Assembly (NCBI GenBank): GCA_947574055.1
Contig: CANPIC010000005.1
Location: 1-64,000, forward strand
Origin: an uncultured bacterium
GTDB taxonomy: Bacteria; Bacillota; Clostridia; Lachnospirales; Lachnospiraceae
Reading direction: 5' to 3'
Length of the DNA stretch: 64,000 nt
Below, one piece after another: positions 11,371-21,514 of this stretch (its first letter is position 1; the number at the start of each line of letters is the position of its first letter). A program made the translations under genes and the position numbers. Under the pieces are notes generated by a model. It did not search any database. It had not been told where the DNA came from and saw nothing but the letters and a program-made list of their open reading frames with translations.

Positions 11371-12650
11371 CTTTCAATGACTCCTTTCTCAAGCTGCTCT
11401 GGTCCGGAAATCTTCCCCGTCACTGCGCTGGCTGCCGCCACTGCAGGACTGGCCAGATAAATTTCTGAATCCACATGCCCCATACGTCCCACAAAATTAC
11501 GATTGGTTGTGGAAACGCACCGCTCACCTGCCGCCAGAATCCCCATATAACCGCCCAGACAGGGGCCGCAGGTGGGCGTACTGACAACACATCCCGCTTC
11601 GATCAGACTCTTCAGCAGCCCTTCTTCCATCGCCTGCAGATAAATAGCCTGCGTCGCAGGTAAAATAATGCAACGCATCCCTTTTGCCACATGCCGGCCC
11701 TTCAGAATCTGCGCTGCGGTGCGGATATCATCCAGTCTGCCATTGGTACAGGAACCGATCACCACCTGATCAATTTTAATATCTTCTTTGATCTCGTCAA
11801 TAGTCTTCGTATTTTCGGGAAGATGCGGAAACGCCACCGTAGGACGCAGACTGCTCAGATCAATGGTATATTCCGCCTCGTATACCGCATCTTCATCTGC
11901 CTCATAAATGGTGTATGGTTTCTTTGCATGTTCCTTCATATAAGAAATAGCCTTGTCATCCACCGGGAAAATACCGTTTTTGCCGCCTGCCTCGATGGCC
12001 ATATTGGCAATGGTAAAACGGTCATCCATCGACAGGCTGGCAATACCGTCCCCCGTAAATTCCATGGACTGATACAGCGCACCATCCACACCGATCATAC
12101 CGATGATATGTAGAATAATATCCTTGCCGCTGACCCATTTGGAAGGTTTTCCCGTCAGACAAAACCGGATCGCTGAAGGCACTTTAAACCAGGCTTTGCC
12201 GGTTGCCATGCCCGCCGCCATGTCCGTACTGCCCACCCCTGTGGAAAAAGCGCCCAGCGCGCCATAGGTACAGGTATGGGAATCCGCACCGATAATCACA
12301 TCCCCTGCCACCGTCAATCCCTTCTCCGGCAGCAGTGCATGCTCAATTCCCATTTCCCCCACTTCAAAATAATTGGTAATCTCATGCTTACAGGCAAATT
12401 CACGGACACATTTGCAATGTTCCGCCGATTTGATATCCTTATTGGGTACAAAATGATCAGGCACAAGCGCTATCTTGTCTTTATCAAATACCCCGCTGGT
12501 ATGCATCTTTTCCATTTCCCGGATGGCCACCGGGCTGGTAATATCATTGCCCAGTACCAGATCCAGATCCGCCTCGATCAGCTGACCGGCCTCTACCTGA
12601 TCAAGACCGGCGTGGGCGGCGAGAATTTTCTGTGTCATTGTCATTCCCAT
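11367..12650 (-). CDS. leuC: 3-isopropylmalate dehydratase large subunit
   Basis: [67 protein letters not shown]. Confidence 0.96.
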   Translation of the reverse strand: MGMTMTQKILAAHAGLDQVEAGQLIEADLDLVLGNDITSPVAIREMEKMHTSGVFDKDKIALVPDHFVPNKDIKSAEHCKCVREFACKHEITNYFEVGEMGIEHALLPEKGLTVAGDVIIGADSHTCTYGALGAFSTGVGSTDMAAGMATGKAWFKVPSAIRFCLTGKPSKWVSGKDIILHIIGMIGVDGALYQSMEFTGDGIASLSMDDRFTIANMAIEAGGKNGIFPVDDKAISYMKEHAKKPYTIYEADEDAVYEAEYTIDLSSLRPTVAFPHLPENTKTIDEIKEDIKIDQVVIGSCTNGRLDDIRTAAQILKGRHVAKGMRCIILPATQAIYLQAMEEGLLKSLIEAGCVVSTPTCGPCLGGYMGILAAGERCVSTTNRNFVGRMGHVDSEIYLASPAVAAASAVTGKISGPEQLEKGVIER

Positions 12651-12777
12651 TTTTTTGCTCTCCTGTTCTTATTTTCGATTCTGTTTTTCAGTTCAGCATC
12701 TGCTTTTTTATGGTTATCTTATCATGAATGGAGGATATTGAAAAATACCTGTTGCTTATATTTACTATAACTATTTT

Positions 12778-12801
12778 TTATGATAAACTCGTTTATTATA
12801 A
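12778..12801. promoter_or_regulatory. Putative LysR operator dyad in the leuC / LysR divergent intergenic region
   Basis: TTATGATAAAC-TC-GTTTATTATAA, 10/11 arm match. Confidence 0.55.
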
Positions 12802-12832
12802 CCTGTAACAACTTGCAGGCAGGAGGACGAAA

Positions 12833-13747
12833 ATGGAACACAATCTCAACCTTTATCATATTTTTCACACCGTGGCCAGATGCGGCAATATCTCGGCGGC
12901 GGCAAGTCAGCTCTTTATCAGTCAGCCGGCCATCAGCAAATCCATTTCCCGGCTGGAGCAAAATCTGGGAACGGTCCTTTTTATCCGCAGTTCAAGGGGC
13001 GTTTCTCTGACGCCGGAAGGAGAACTCCTTTTCCGGCAGGTAGATGCCGCCTTCGCTTCGATTCGGCTGGGGGAAGAACAGCTTCGCAGAGCCGGGGAAC
13101 TGGGACTGGGACATCTGTCTGTCGGAGTCAGCACTACACTCTGCCGCTATGTACTCCTGCCCTACCTGCGTGCTTTTATCCATGACAATCCCCATATCAG
13201 AATCTCCGTTTCCTGCCAGCCCAGCTACCAGACCATCCGCGCCCTCGAAAGCGGTGACATCGACCTTGGCCTGATCGGTGAACCTTCCAAAACGGGCAAA
13301 CTGCAGTTTTATCCCCTGCGGGAAATCCAGGATATCTTTGTGACTACCAGAACATACCTTGAAAATTTAAAAAAACGCAGTAAAATCGAGCATACCGTCC
13401 CGGCTTGCTCCCTTTTTTCCTGGGCGGCGCTCATCCTTTTGGACAAAGATAACCTGACCCGGCAATATGTCAATCAATATCTGCCACGGGATATGATGGA
13501 AAATGACCGGTTGATCGAAGTCTCCACTATGGATTTGCTCATAGAGTTTGCAAAAATTGATATGGGAATCGCCTGCGTTATCTCTGATTTTGTCAGAGAC
13601 GAACTGGAAAACGGAAAACTGATCCGCCTGAAATCTCCCGTTCCAATCCCCAAACGCAAAATCGGATTTGCCTGCAGCAAAGCGGCAGGCGAAAGCCGCT
13701 CGGTGAAACGTTTTTTTCAACTGATTGGCCTTGCAACGCATGAATGA
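12833..13747 (+). CDS. LysR family transcriptional regulator
   Basis: HTH YHIFHTVARCGNISAAASQLFISQPAISKSISRLEQNLGTVLFIRSSRGVSLTPEG. Confidence 0.93.
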   Translation: MEHNLNLYHIFHTVARCGNISAAASQLFISQPAISKSISRLEQNLGTVLFIRSSRGVSLTPEGELLFRQVDAAFASIRLGEEQLRRAGELGLGHLSVGVSTTLCRYVLLPYLRAFIHDNPHIRISVSCQPSYQTIRALESGDIDLGLIGEPSKTGKLQFYPLREIQDIFVTTRTYLENLKKRSKIEHTVPACSLFSWAALILLDKDNLTRQYVNQYLPRDMMENDRLIEVSTMDLLIEFAKIDMGIACVISDFVRDELENGKLIRLKSPVPIPKRKIGFACSKAAGESRSVKRFFQLIGLATHE

Positions 13748-13923
13748 ATTCAAGGCGGCCCCCGGCACACCCCGGCCATTCCACCCGCAAAGTCAAATTA
13801 TCACCATAGCAACTTTGAGACATTTTGTCACAAGGGGTGGATGGGCAACAGCAAAAGAATATGCTATCCTTAATTTTTAATATAAGCTGATTATCAGTGA
13901 TAGAGACGGTGTGGAGGTATCTT

Positions 13924-14430
13924 ATGAATTTACAAATATTTGAAAACTTTAGAAATGAATGCAACCAGAATTTACCAAAGGTTGTTGATGAAATACTAAG
14001 TACAGGCAAACATGAAAAGCGTTGTGCGATTGGACTGATTACCACTGATGATTTTTACGGGTTTTATATAACATGGGATTTTGGTAATGATTTGAATACT
14101 AGAGAATATTTTGAATGGGCACCTGATGATATTAGCACAGATACAAATTTCCTCTATCAGCCGCTCGCGGACATTATTGATAGTTGCAAAGATATGGATT
14201 TTTGTAGCCCATCAAAAGAAAAATGGGACTTTGCTGTGAGTCTGCTTACAGTATTGCAAGAAGTTATCAACCAACTTCCCTATGAAATATTCCAAAAAAA
14301 CAACTTTAAGAGAGAAGATGTCCTTTTCTTTGCTACAATGGGCGATGGTGATTATATAGATCAAATGCTTGATACTTCTACCAAGATGCTTAATGTCAAA
14401 GAAACATTAGAAGCATTTGGAGTTATATAA
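13924..14430 (+). CDS. DUF4303-like protein (putative orphan immunity protein)
   Basis: Start ATG 13924 preceded by gtggaggt; CAIGLITTDDFYGFYITWDFGNDL...EYFEWAPDD resembles DUF4303; AT-rich compared with neighbours. Confidence 0.55.
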   Translation: MNLQIFENFRNECNQNLPKVVDEILSTGKHEKRCAIGLITTDDFYGFYITWDFGNDLNTREYFEWAPDDISTDTNFLYQPLADIIDSCKDMDFCSPSKEKWDFAVSLLTVLQEVINQLPYEIFQKNNFKREDVLFFATMGDGDYIDQMLDTSTKMLNVKETLEAFGVI

Positions 14431-14620
14431 AACTAAAATTCCAGGTAGACCATATCGAGGTTTACGAAAACGGCATTATCAGCGTTCATGATTTGTATAC
14501 AATAGTTAAGTTTTAAAACAGACTGTAGGTATCATAACTGTTTCAATTTCTGGCCCTCATACATGCTATGTTCACCACTGATTCACCCATGTGTTTGTCT
14601 CACTTTACCTCCACTCTGTC

Positions 14621-14659
14621 TTGACATTAAGGCAAAAAATTGATAAGATGAATCATTCA
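14621..14659 (+). promoter_or_regulatory. Sigma-A-type promoter with overlapping dyad upstream of TetR gene
   Basis: TTGACA (14621-14626) N17 TAAGAT (14644-14649), then TGAAT-C-ATTCA dyad (14649-14659). Confidence 0.6.
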
Positions 14660-14770
14660 TTCCTGCAAACATTCACTGAGTACAGGTCTGTAGCAGGATA
14701 TCTGCCCCAACACATCCAAAACCGCTTGCACCACTGTACATAGAAGCAGGCGTTAAAAAGGAGTTCCTCT

Positions 14771-15433
14771 ATGAACGAACGCATCAAATCCATAGCCAGT
14801 GCTGCTACCACACTCTTTTTACAGCAGGGTTACGCCAAAACACAGATCAGTCATATTGCAAAAGCCGTCGGCATTTCTGTCGGCACAATCTACCACGATT
14901 TTACCGGCAAAGAAGAAATCATGCATTTCGTACTGAAATGCACCATTGACCCTGATTTTGCGGATCAGGATTTTGAAAGACCCATAACCGACGATCTCTT
15001 TATCGGTCTGGAACATGAAATCATCTCTCTGCTGGAAGACAAGCTGGAAGATTTTGCCGGGCATCTGTCAGACCATGCTGCCGCTTACAGTTTTGAATCG
15101 CTCATTTCGGATACTTTTGATCTGCTGTCCAGATATGCAGAGGGCTGCCTGTTTATAGAAAAGAACCAGTATGATTTCAGATTTCTGGCCAAGCATTACC
15201 GGAAAAGCCGCCGCAGATTCCTTAAAATTATGACAGAATATATTATGGTCTTTATCGAAAACGGCGCTTTACGTCCCCTGGAGCACATTGACTTATCTGC
15301 CTCCCTGATCGTACAGCTGTTATCATGGTGGGCTATGGGAATCCGCTACTCTTCCTTTGAGACACAGCATATTCCCCCTGCTCTCGCCAAAAGCATCTGC
15401 ATGGACAATATCCTGACAGCATACCAGTTGTAA
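14771..15433 (+). CDS. TetR/AcrR family transcriptional regulator
   Basis: N-terminal HTH ATTLFLQQGYAKTQISHIAKAVGISVGTIYHDFTGKEEI. Confidence 0.9.
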   Translation: MNERIKSIASAATTLFLQQGYAKTQISHIAKAVGISVGTIYHDFTGKEEIMHFVLKCTIDPDFADQDFERPITDDLFIGLEHEIISLLEDKLEDFAGHLSDHAAAYSFESLISDTFDLLSRYAEGCLFIEKNQYDFRFLAKHYRKSRRRFLKIMTEYIMVFIENGALRPLEHIDLSASLIVQLLSWWAMGIRYSSFETQHIPPALAKSICMDNILTAYQL

Positions 15434-15512
15434 GAGCTGGTCTGGATTCCGGATTCCATTCACATATGATTTCTCCTCCCCGGCACTTTTCCCTGTCTGT
15501 TTCAGGAAATAA

Positions 15513-15563
15513 AACGGGGCAGCTTCTGGCAGATTATCATAATCTGTCAGAAGCTGCCCCGTT
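15513..15563 (-). terminator. Terminator with 23-bp stem between convergent TetR and beta-propeller genes
   Basis: aacggggcagcttctggcagatt / aatctgtcagaagctgccccgtt with 5-nt loop; T-rich tail on the minus strand. Confidence 0.8.
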
Positions 15564-15591
15564 GTCTGTTGCATTTTCCACCCGGTAAGAG

Positions 15592-16656
15592 TTACACCAG
15601 TTTATGAAAGATTACACAATTAGGCTTATCCACCGGTATTTCCTTTCCATTCATCACAAGCAGCCCTTTTTCCAGATCCACATTAAAAAATGTCATCGTA
15701 TTGGATTCATGATTCAGTGATACAATATGGCGCAGATCCGGGAAGAAATTGGCATCCTTCGGATAATCGCCACTGATCGGCAGACAAAACAGCTTTGTCA
15801 ACTCCCCCGACTCATGATTTACCTGATATACCACCACACTGTTATCTCCGGCATTAGAACTGATCAGATAATTATCGTCCGCCGAGAAATTCAGCGTACA
15901 GGCAGCCGAACCGGTTGAATGATAATCATTTAATGTGGAAATGGTCTGTAACTTCTCAAACTCAGGATTTCCCTTAACTACTTTGTAGCTGTATACATCA
16001 ATAATATTCTTCAGTTCATGTACAATATAAAGGAACTTCCCGTCCTTGGTGAACTTCACCTGGCGGGGCGCAGATTCAATCTCACTGCGGATCACATCAA
16101 TCTGCTTTATCCTCCCCGTATTTTCCTGAAACTGATAAACATTCACATGATCCATACCCAGATCTGCCGCCAGCACATACTGATTGTCTCTTGTCATCTT
16201 CACACAGCTTATATGTGGTCTGAAATTTCGCTCTGCTATGCTGCCAAGCCCTTTATGGAACACCTCATCAGTGATCTCCCCGATGCTGCCGTCTTCCTTC
16301 AGCCTCAGCACTGTCAGCTTGCCATCATGATATCCTGCCACAAATAAAAATCTGTCATTATAATCCGTCGACAGATAACACCCTCTCATACCGTTGATAG
16401 AACCATGTCCGAGAATCTTCAGTTCTCCGCTGGCAGGATTGATCTCATAGGCCTCCACTCCCGTATCGGTGATCGAATACAGATATTTCAGATTATGAGA
16501 GATCGTAACATAAGAAGAATTGCTGATTTTGACCTGATCTTTCTCTATAAATCTGCCGTTTTCCATATCCACATCATAGATCTTAATGCCATGAGCATCT
16601 CCCGATGTTGTGTAGGTAGATACATATGCAACATATTTATCATGACTCATTCCCAT
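15592..16656 (-). CDS. Lactonase family (6-phosphogluconolactonase-like) seven-bladed beta-propeller protein
   Basis: YVSTYT start, repeated blades (SYVTISHNLKYLYSITD, PRQVKFTKDGKFLYIVHELKN, DANFFPDLRHIVSLNHES). Confidence 0.75.
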   Translation of the reverse strand: MGMSHDKYVAYVSTYTTSGDAHGIKIYDVDMENGRFIEKDQVKISNSSYVTISHNLKYLYSITDTGVEAYEINPASGELKILGHGSINGMRGCYLSTDYNDRFLFVAGYHDGKLTVLRLKEDGSIGEITDEVFHKGLGSIAERNFRPHISCVKMTRDNQYVLAADLGMDHVNVYQFQENTGRIKQIDVIRSEIESAPRQVKFTKDGKFLYIVHELKNIIDVYSYKVVKGNPEFEKLQTISTLNDYHSTGSAACTLNFSADDNYLISSNAGDNSVVVYQVNHESGELTKLFCLPISGDYPKDANFFPDLRHIVSLNHESNTMTFFNVDLEKGLLVMNGKEIPVDKPNCVIFHKLV

Positions 16657-16814
16657 CTTTATCCTCCATCATACCCGTTATACCAAAGGACTCGCCGAGT
16701 GTTGCGCTCCGACTCCTGTCTGTATTATTTTCCCAATATTATAACATGCGCGGGTGCTAATCTCAATAGGGACATCCTCTAAAATTTTCATCCTTTCTTT
16801 TTTTACAAAATTCG

Positions 16815-16842
16815 TTGACAACAGGCAAAAACACGGTATAAT
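16815..16842 (+). promoter_or_regulatory. Consensus sigma-A promoter for the XRE-cupin regulator
   Basis: TTGACA (16815-16820) N16 TATAAT (16837-16842), both hexamers perfect. Confidence 0.75.
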
Positions 16843-16909
16843 AGTTATCGGCGTTTGTTTAGTTTTATTAAACTTTATGTTTATTATTGTTTACCGGGGG
16901 GGGATTGAT

Positions 16910-17449
16910 ATGAATATTGGAAATAAGATTAAGGCTCTGCGTGTTCAGAAAGGGCTGACCCAGGAGGAACTGGCTGCCCGGTCAGAACTCTCCAAAGGGT
17001 TTATCTCTCAGCTGGAACGGGATCTGACCTCACCGTCCATCGCCACTCTTATGGATATTCTGCAGTGTCTTGGCACAGATTTAAAAGATTTTTTCAGCGA
17101 AGAGACGGAAGAACAGATTGTATTCCATAAAGACGACTTTTTTGAAAAACTGGAAACTGACCGGAAATATATGACTGAATGGATCATTCCCAATGCACAG
17201 AAAAATATCATGGAACCGATCCGACTGACTCTGGAACCGGAAAGTGCCACCTATCCCGACAATCCCCACGAAGGGGAAGAATTTGGCTATGTACTCTCCG
17301 GCAGTATTATTCTGCACCTTGGTAAGAAATCTTATCCTGTAAAAAAGGGGGAGACTTTCTATTTCACCCCTAATGCAACCCACTACATTGCATGCGGGAA
17401 AAAATCCGGTGCCACTGTCATCTGGGTCAGCAGTCCGCCCAGTTTTTAA
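16910..17449 (+). CDS. XRE-family regulator with C-terminal cupin domain
   Basis: HTH IKALRVQKGLTQEELAARSELSKGFISQLERDLTSPSIATLMDIL; cupin EGEEFGYVLSGSIILHLGKKSYPVKKGETFYFTPNATHYI; ORF trimmed to ATG 16910. Confidence 0.92.
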   Translation: MNIGNKIKALRVQKGLTQEELAARSELSKGFISQLERDLTSPSIATLMDILQCLGTDLKDFFSEETEEQIVFHKDDFFEKLETDRKYMTEWIIPNAQKNIMEPIRLTLEPESATYPDNPHEGEEFGYVLSGSIILHLGKKSYPVKKGETFYFTPNATHYIACGKKSGATVIWVSSPPSF

Positions 17450-17587
17450 GATACAATTATAATTTACGGTAAAAGTCTTGACATCAAATCAGGACTGCGC
17501 ATTCGCTGCGCTGTCCGTATATGCGGCCTGTTGCATGATGCACGCGCAGGTCAGTCGCCTTATGACTGATGGCAAGTAAGGGAGGGA

Positions 17588-18664
17588 ATGTTTGTGCATA
17601 AACTGATTGATCTTCAGCATATCACCAAGGCATTTGATCAGAATATTGTGCTGGATGATATGAGTCTTTACATACGGGAAAATGAATTTCTTACCCTGTT
17701 GGGTCCCAGTGGATGTGGTAAGACTACGACACTGCGTATTATCGGTGGTTTTGAAAGTCCTGATACGGGGCAGGTTATCTTTGACGGAACAGATATCACA
17801 TCCTGGCCGCCTAACAGGCGTCCTCTGAATACCGTGTTCCAGAAATATGCCCTCTTTCCCCACATGGATATCGGGGAAAATATTGCCTTTGGGCTGCGGA
17901 TCAAGAACAAACCCCAGACATATATCCGGGACAAGATCCGCTATGCTCTCAAACTGGTCAATCTGGAAGGATATGAGAAGCGGATGCCCGATTCTCTCAG
18001 CGGCGGTCAGCAGCAGCGAATCGCCATCGCCAGGGCAATCGTCAATGAACCACGGGTGCTTCTGCTGGACGAACCGCTGGGCGCACTGGATCTGAAACTG
18101 CGACAGGATATGCAGTATGAACTGATCCGTCTGAAAAATGAACTGGGAATCACTTTTATCTATGTCACTCATGATCAGGAAGAAGCTCTTACCATGTCAG
18201 ACACCATTGTCGTCATGAATCAGGGCTATATTCAGCAGATCGGTACGCCGGAAATGATTTATAACGAACCCGAAAACGCCTTTGTAGCTGATTTCATCGG
18301 TGACAGCAATATCATAGACGGCACGATGATCCGCGATGAACTGGTGGAAATACTGGGTGCCCGCTTTGCCTGTGTGGACAGGGGATTCGGCGAAAACAAG
18401 CCGGTGGATGTCGTCATCCGCCCCGAGGATGTGGAGCTGACCCTGCCTGAGAAAGGTATCCTGCAGGGTGTCGTAAGCCATGTGATTTTCAAAGGAGTTC
18501 ACTATGAGATGGAAGTCATGGCTGCCGGTTTTGAATGGCTGGTGCAGTCCACAAAAATGTTTTCTGTCGGTACACAGGTCGGGTTGTCTGTCGAGCCGTT
18601 TAACATTCAGATCATGAATAAGCCAGCGTCCGAGGATGAGGAGGCAATCGGAGTCAATGAATAA
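17588..18664 (+). CDS. potA: Spermidine/putrescine ABC transporter ATP-binding protein
   Basis: [56 protein letters not shown]-like C-terminus. Confidence 0.95.
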   Translation: MFVHKLIDLQHITKAFDQNIVLDDMSLYIRENEFLTLLGPSGCGKTTTLRIIGGFESPDTGQVIFDGTDITSWPPNRRPLNTVFQKYALFPHMDIGENIAFGLRIKNKPQTYIRDKIRYALKLVNLEGYEKRMPDSLSGGQQQRIAIARAIVNEPRVLLLDEPLGALDLKLRQDMQYELIRLKNELGITFIYVTHDQEEALTMSDTIVVMNQGYIQQIGTPEMIYNEPENAFVADFIGDSNIIDGTMIRDELVEILGARFACVDRGFGENKPVDVVIRPEDVELTLPEKGILQGVVSHVIFKGVHYEMEVMAAGFEWLVQSTKMFSVGTQVGLSVEPFNIQIMNKPASEDEEAIGVNE

Positions 18665-19469
18665 AAAAACACTTGCTTTTCCCTATGTATTTTGGGCTGC
18701 CGCTTTTATCGTCATCCCGCTGTGTATGGTATTTTACTATGGCATGACAGATAAAACCGGTGCCTTTACGCTGTCCAATATCATAACGATAGCAACCGCA
18801 GAACATTCTAAGGCGCTCCTGCTATCCCTTGAATTGTCATTTGTCAGCACTGTCATCTGTTTTATTCTGGCCTATCCTCTTGCCATGATGCTGACAAATA
18901 TGCATGTGAGCACTCACAGCTTTATCGTGCTGATCTTCATCCTTCCCATGTGGATGAACTTTCTGCTCCGCACGCTTGCCTGGCAGACCTTATTAGAAAA
19001 AACAGGTGTTATTAATAATGTTCTGGCATTTTTGCACCTGCCGGCTTTGGATATCATCAATACCCCCGGCGCCATTATCCTCGGTATGGTCTATAACTTC
19101 CTGCCATTTATGGTACTGCCCATTTATAACGCCCTCTGCAAGATCGACGGCAATGTAATCAATGCCGCAAGGGATCTGGGGGCAAATGGCATACAGACCT
19201 TTTTGCGCATCACGCTTCCGCTGTCGCTGCCGGGTATTATCAGCGGTATTACCATGGTATTTATCCCGGCGCTGACCACCTTTGTCATCAGTACCCTGCT
19301 GGGGGGCAGTAAGATCCTGCTGATCGGCAATGTGATCGAACAGGAATTCACACAGACCGGTAACTGGCACCTGGGCAGCGGACTTTCCATCGTTTTGATG
19401 ATCTTTATTATTGTCAATATGGTCGTGGAAGCCGTATTTGACCGGGAAGGAGAGGGAAACAAGCTATGA
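18657..19469 (+). CDS. potB: Spermidine/putrescine ABC transporter permease PotB
   Basis: Multi-TM permease with EAA-like loop [26 protein letters not shown]; overlaps potA. Confidence 0.93.
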   Translation: MNKKTLAFPYVFWAAAFIVIPLCMVFYYGMTDKTGAFTLSNIITIATAEHSKALLLSLELSFVSTVICFILAYPLAMMLTNMHVSTHSFIVLIFILPMWMNFLLRTLAWQTLLEKTGVINNVLAFLHLPALDIINTPGAIILGMVYNFLPFMVLPIYNALCKIDGNVINAARDLGANGIQTFLRITLPLSLPGIISGITMVFIPALTTFVISTLLGGSKILLIGNVIEQEFTQTGNWHLGSGLSIVLMIFIIVNMVVEAVFDREGEGNKL

Positions 19470-20248
19470 AAAAGACACTGCGTAATTTTTATATCGCGCT
19501 TATATTTCTGTTTTTATATGCGCCTATTGTGACTTTGATCGTGCTGTCCTTCAACGCCAGCCGCTCCCGGGCAAAATGGGGCGGTTTCACGCTGAAATGG
19601 TATCAGTCCATGTTCCGCAACGATGCCATCCTGCAGGCATTGTCCAATACATTGCTGATCGCGTTTCTCTCTGCGCTGGCAGCCACTGTTATCGGAACGG
19701 TGGCCTGTCTCTCCATGCAGGCGATGAAACGCAGGCACCGGGCCGTTATTATGGGTATCACCAATATTCCCATGCTCAATGCGGACATTGTCACCGGTAT
19801 CTCCCTTATGCTTCTGTTCATCACACTGGGGCTGCGGTTTGGATTTATGACCATACTGCTCTCTCACATTACCTTCAATATCCCTTATGTGATCCTGAGC
19901 GTCATGCCGCGCATGAGACAGCTCAACCCCAGCCTTTATGAAGCAGCACTTGACCTGGGAGCCTCTCATATGCAGGCATTTTTTAAAGTCGTGTTTCCGG
20001 ATATCCTGCCCGGCGTTCTCTCCGGCTTCCTGATGGCCTTTACCATGTCTCTGGATGATTTTATTATCACCCACTTTACGAAAGGCCCCGGCGTGGATAC
20101 CCTGTCCACCAAAATATACACGGAAGTCAAAAAGGGCATCAAGCCGGAAATGTATGCACTGTCTACGCTGATCTTTGTGACAGTACTGATTCTGCTCTTT
20201 CTGGTCAACAGACCATCGGCTGTGAAAAAGGAAACACAGACCTCATAG
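19466..20248 (+). CDS. potC: Spermidine/putrescine ABC transporter permease PotC
   Basis: EAALDLGASHMQAFFKVVFPDILPGVLSGFLMAFTMSLDDFIITHF. Confidence 0.94.
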   Translation: MKKTLRNFYIALIFLFLYAPIVTLIVLSFNASRSRAKWGGFTLKWYQSMFRNDAILQALSNTLLIAFLSALAATVIGTVACLSMQAMKRRHRAVIMGITNIPMLNADIVTGISLMLLFITLGLRFGFMTILLSHITFNIPYVILSVMPRMRQLNPSLYEAALDLGASHMQAFFKVVFPDILPGVLSGFLMAFTMSLDDFIITHFTKGPGVDTLSTKIYTEVKKGIKPEMYALSTLIFVTVLILLFLVNRPSAVKKETQTS

Positions 20249-20326
20249 ACTTTGACCAATTATGATAAATAACATCTATTATTTCATAATCAACCTATAA
20301 AATTTATGATAAGTGAGGTAAAAAAC

Positions 20327-21388
20327 ATGAAAAAAAGAATTCTGACTCTGCTCCTGCTTGGCATAAGCATCCTGTCACTCACAGCCTGCGGCAAAAATCA
20401 AAGCGGTGAAAACGGAGAAGTCGTTGTCTACAACTGGGGAGAATATATAGATCCCGATGTGATCACCTCTTTTGAAGAGGAAACAGGAATCCGGGTTATC
20501 TATGATGAATTTGAGACTAATGAGATTATGTACCCCAAAGTGGAAGCCGGCGCCTCAGCCTATGATGTTGTCTGCCCTTCCGACTATATGATCAAAAAAA
20601 TGATCGACAATGATCTGCTGGCCAAACTCGACTTTGAGAAAATCCCCAACGCCAAGAAATACATCGGCCAACAGTATTATGACCAGTCCCGCGAATTTGA
20701 TCCCGGCAATGAATACTCCATCCCCTACTGCTGGGGCACGGTAGGAATCCTTTATAACAAAACAATGGTGACAGAGCCCGTGGATTCATGGGATATTCTC
20801 TGGGATGAAACATATGCAGATAACATCCTGATGCAGGATTCCGTCAGAGATGCCTTCATGGTTGCCCTGAAACGTGCCGGCGCTTCCATGAACTCTCTCG
20901 ATGAGACTCAGCTGCAGGAGGCAAAAGATATGCTGATCGCCCAGAAACCGCTGGTACAGGCTTATGTCATCGACCAGGTCAGAGATAAAATGATTGGTGG
21001 TGAGGCCGCTCTGGGTGTGATTTATTCCGGCGAAGCCATCTATACCCAGCGTGAAAATGCAGACCTGGAATATGTGATTCCCAAAGAAGGCACCAATGTC
21101 TGGATTGATTCCTGGGTCATCCCCAAAAACGCACCCAACCGGGAAAACGCGGAAAAATTTATTGATTACATGTGCCGCCCGGAAATTGCCCTGCAAAACT
21201 TTGAATATATCACCTACTCCACCCCCAACGAGGGCGCCCGGGAACTGATTGAAGATGAGGATATCAAAAATTCCCCCATCGCTTTCCCAGACCTCTCCCA
21301 GTACCAGAATCTGGAAACCTTCTCCTACCTGGGCGAAGAAGGCGATGCACTTTACAATGAACTGTGGAAAGAAGTAAAATCAGAATAA
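20327..21388 (+). CDS. potD: Spermidine/putrescine-binding lipoprotein PotD
   Basis: Lipobox LSLTACG; VVVYNWGEYIDPDVITSFEEETGIRVIYDEFETNE. Confidence 0.95.
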   Translation: MKKRILTLLLLGISILSLTACGKNQSGENGEVVVYNWGEYIDPDVITSFEEETGIRVIYDEFETNEIMYPKVEAGASAYDVVCPSDYMIKKMIDNDLLAKLDFEKIPNAKKYIGQQYYDQSREFDPGNEYSIPYCWGTVGILYNKTMVTEPVDSWDILWDETYADNILMQDSVRDAFMVALKRAGASMNSLDETQLQEAKDMLIAQKPLVQAYVIDQVRDKMIGGEAALGVIYSGEAIYTQRENADLEYVIPKEGTNVWIDSWVIPKNAPNRENAEKFIDYMCRPEIALQNFEYITYSTPNEGARELIEDEDIKNSPIAFPDLSQYQNLETFSYLGEEGDALYNELWKEVKSE

Positions 21389-21423
21389 TGATCCCAAAAA
21401 CGTGCGCCGCAAGGCGCACTATG

Positions 21424-21457
21424 AAAAAAACGGCAGGCATGTGCGCTGCCGTTTTTT
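21424..21457 (+). terminator. potD terminator
   Basis: aacggcag...ctgccgtt followed by T6; preceded by a second hairpin gtgcgcc-gcaa-ggcgcac (21402-21419). Confidence 0.8.
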
Positions 21458-21514
21458 CGGTTCTGCCGCGACGTATCTCTTTCCAAAGACAATCCGTTTC
21501 TTACCGGCCATCGT

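Noticed and set aside
17478-17483. TTGACA upstream of potA as a promoter
   Set aside because: No acceptable -10 at 16-18 nt spacing, so not called as a promoter
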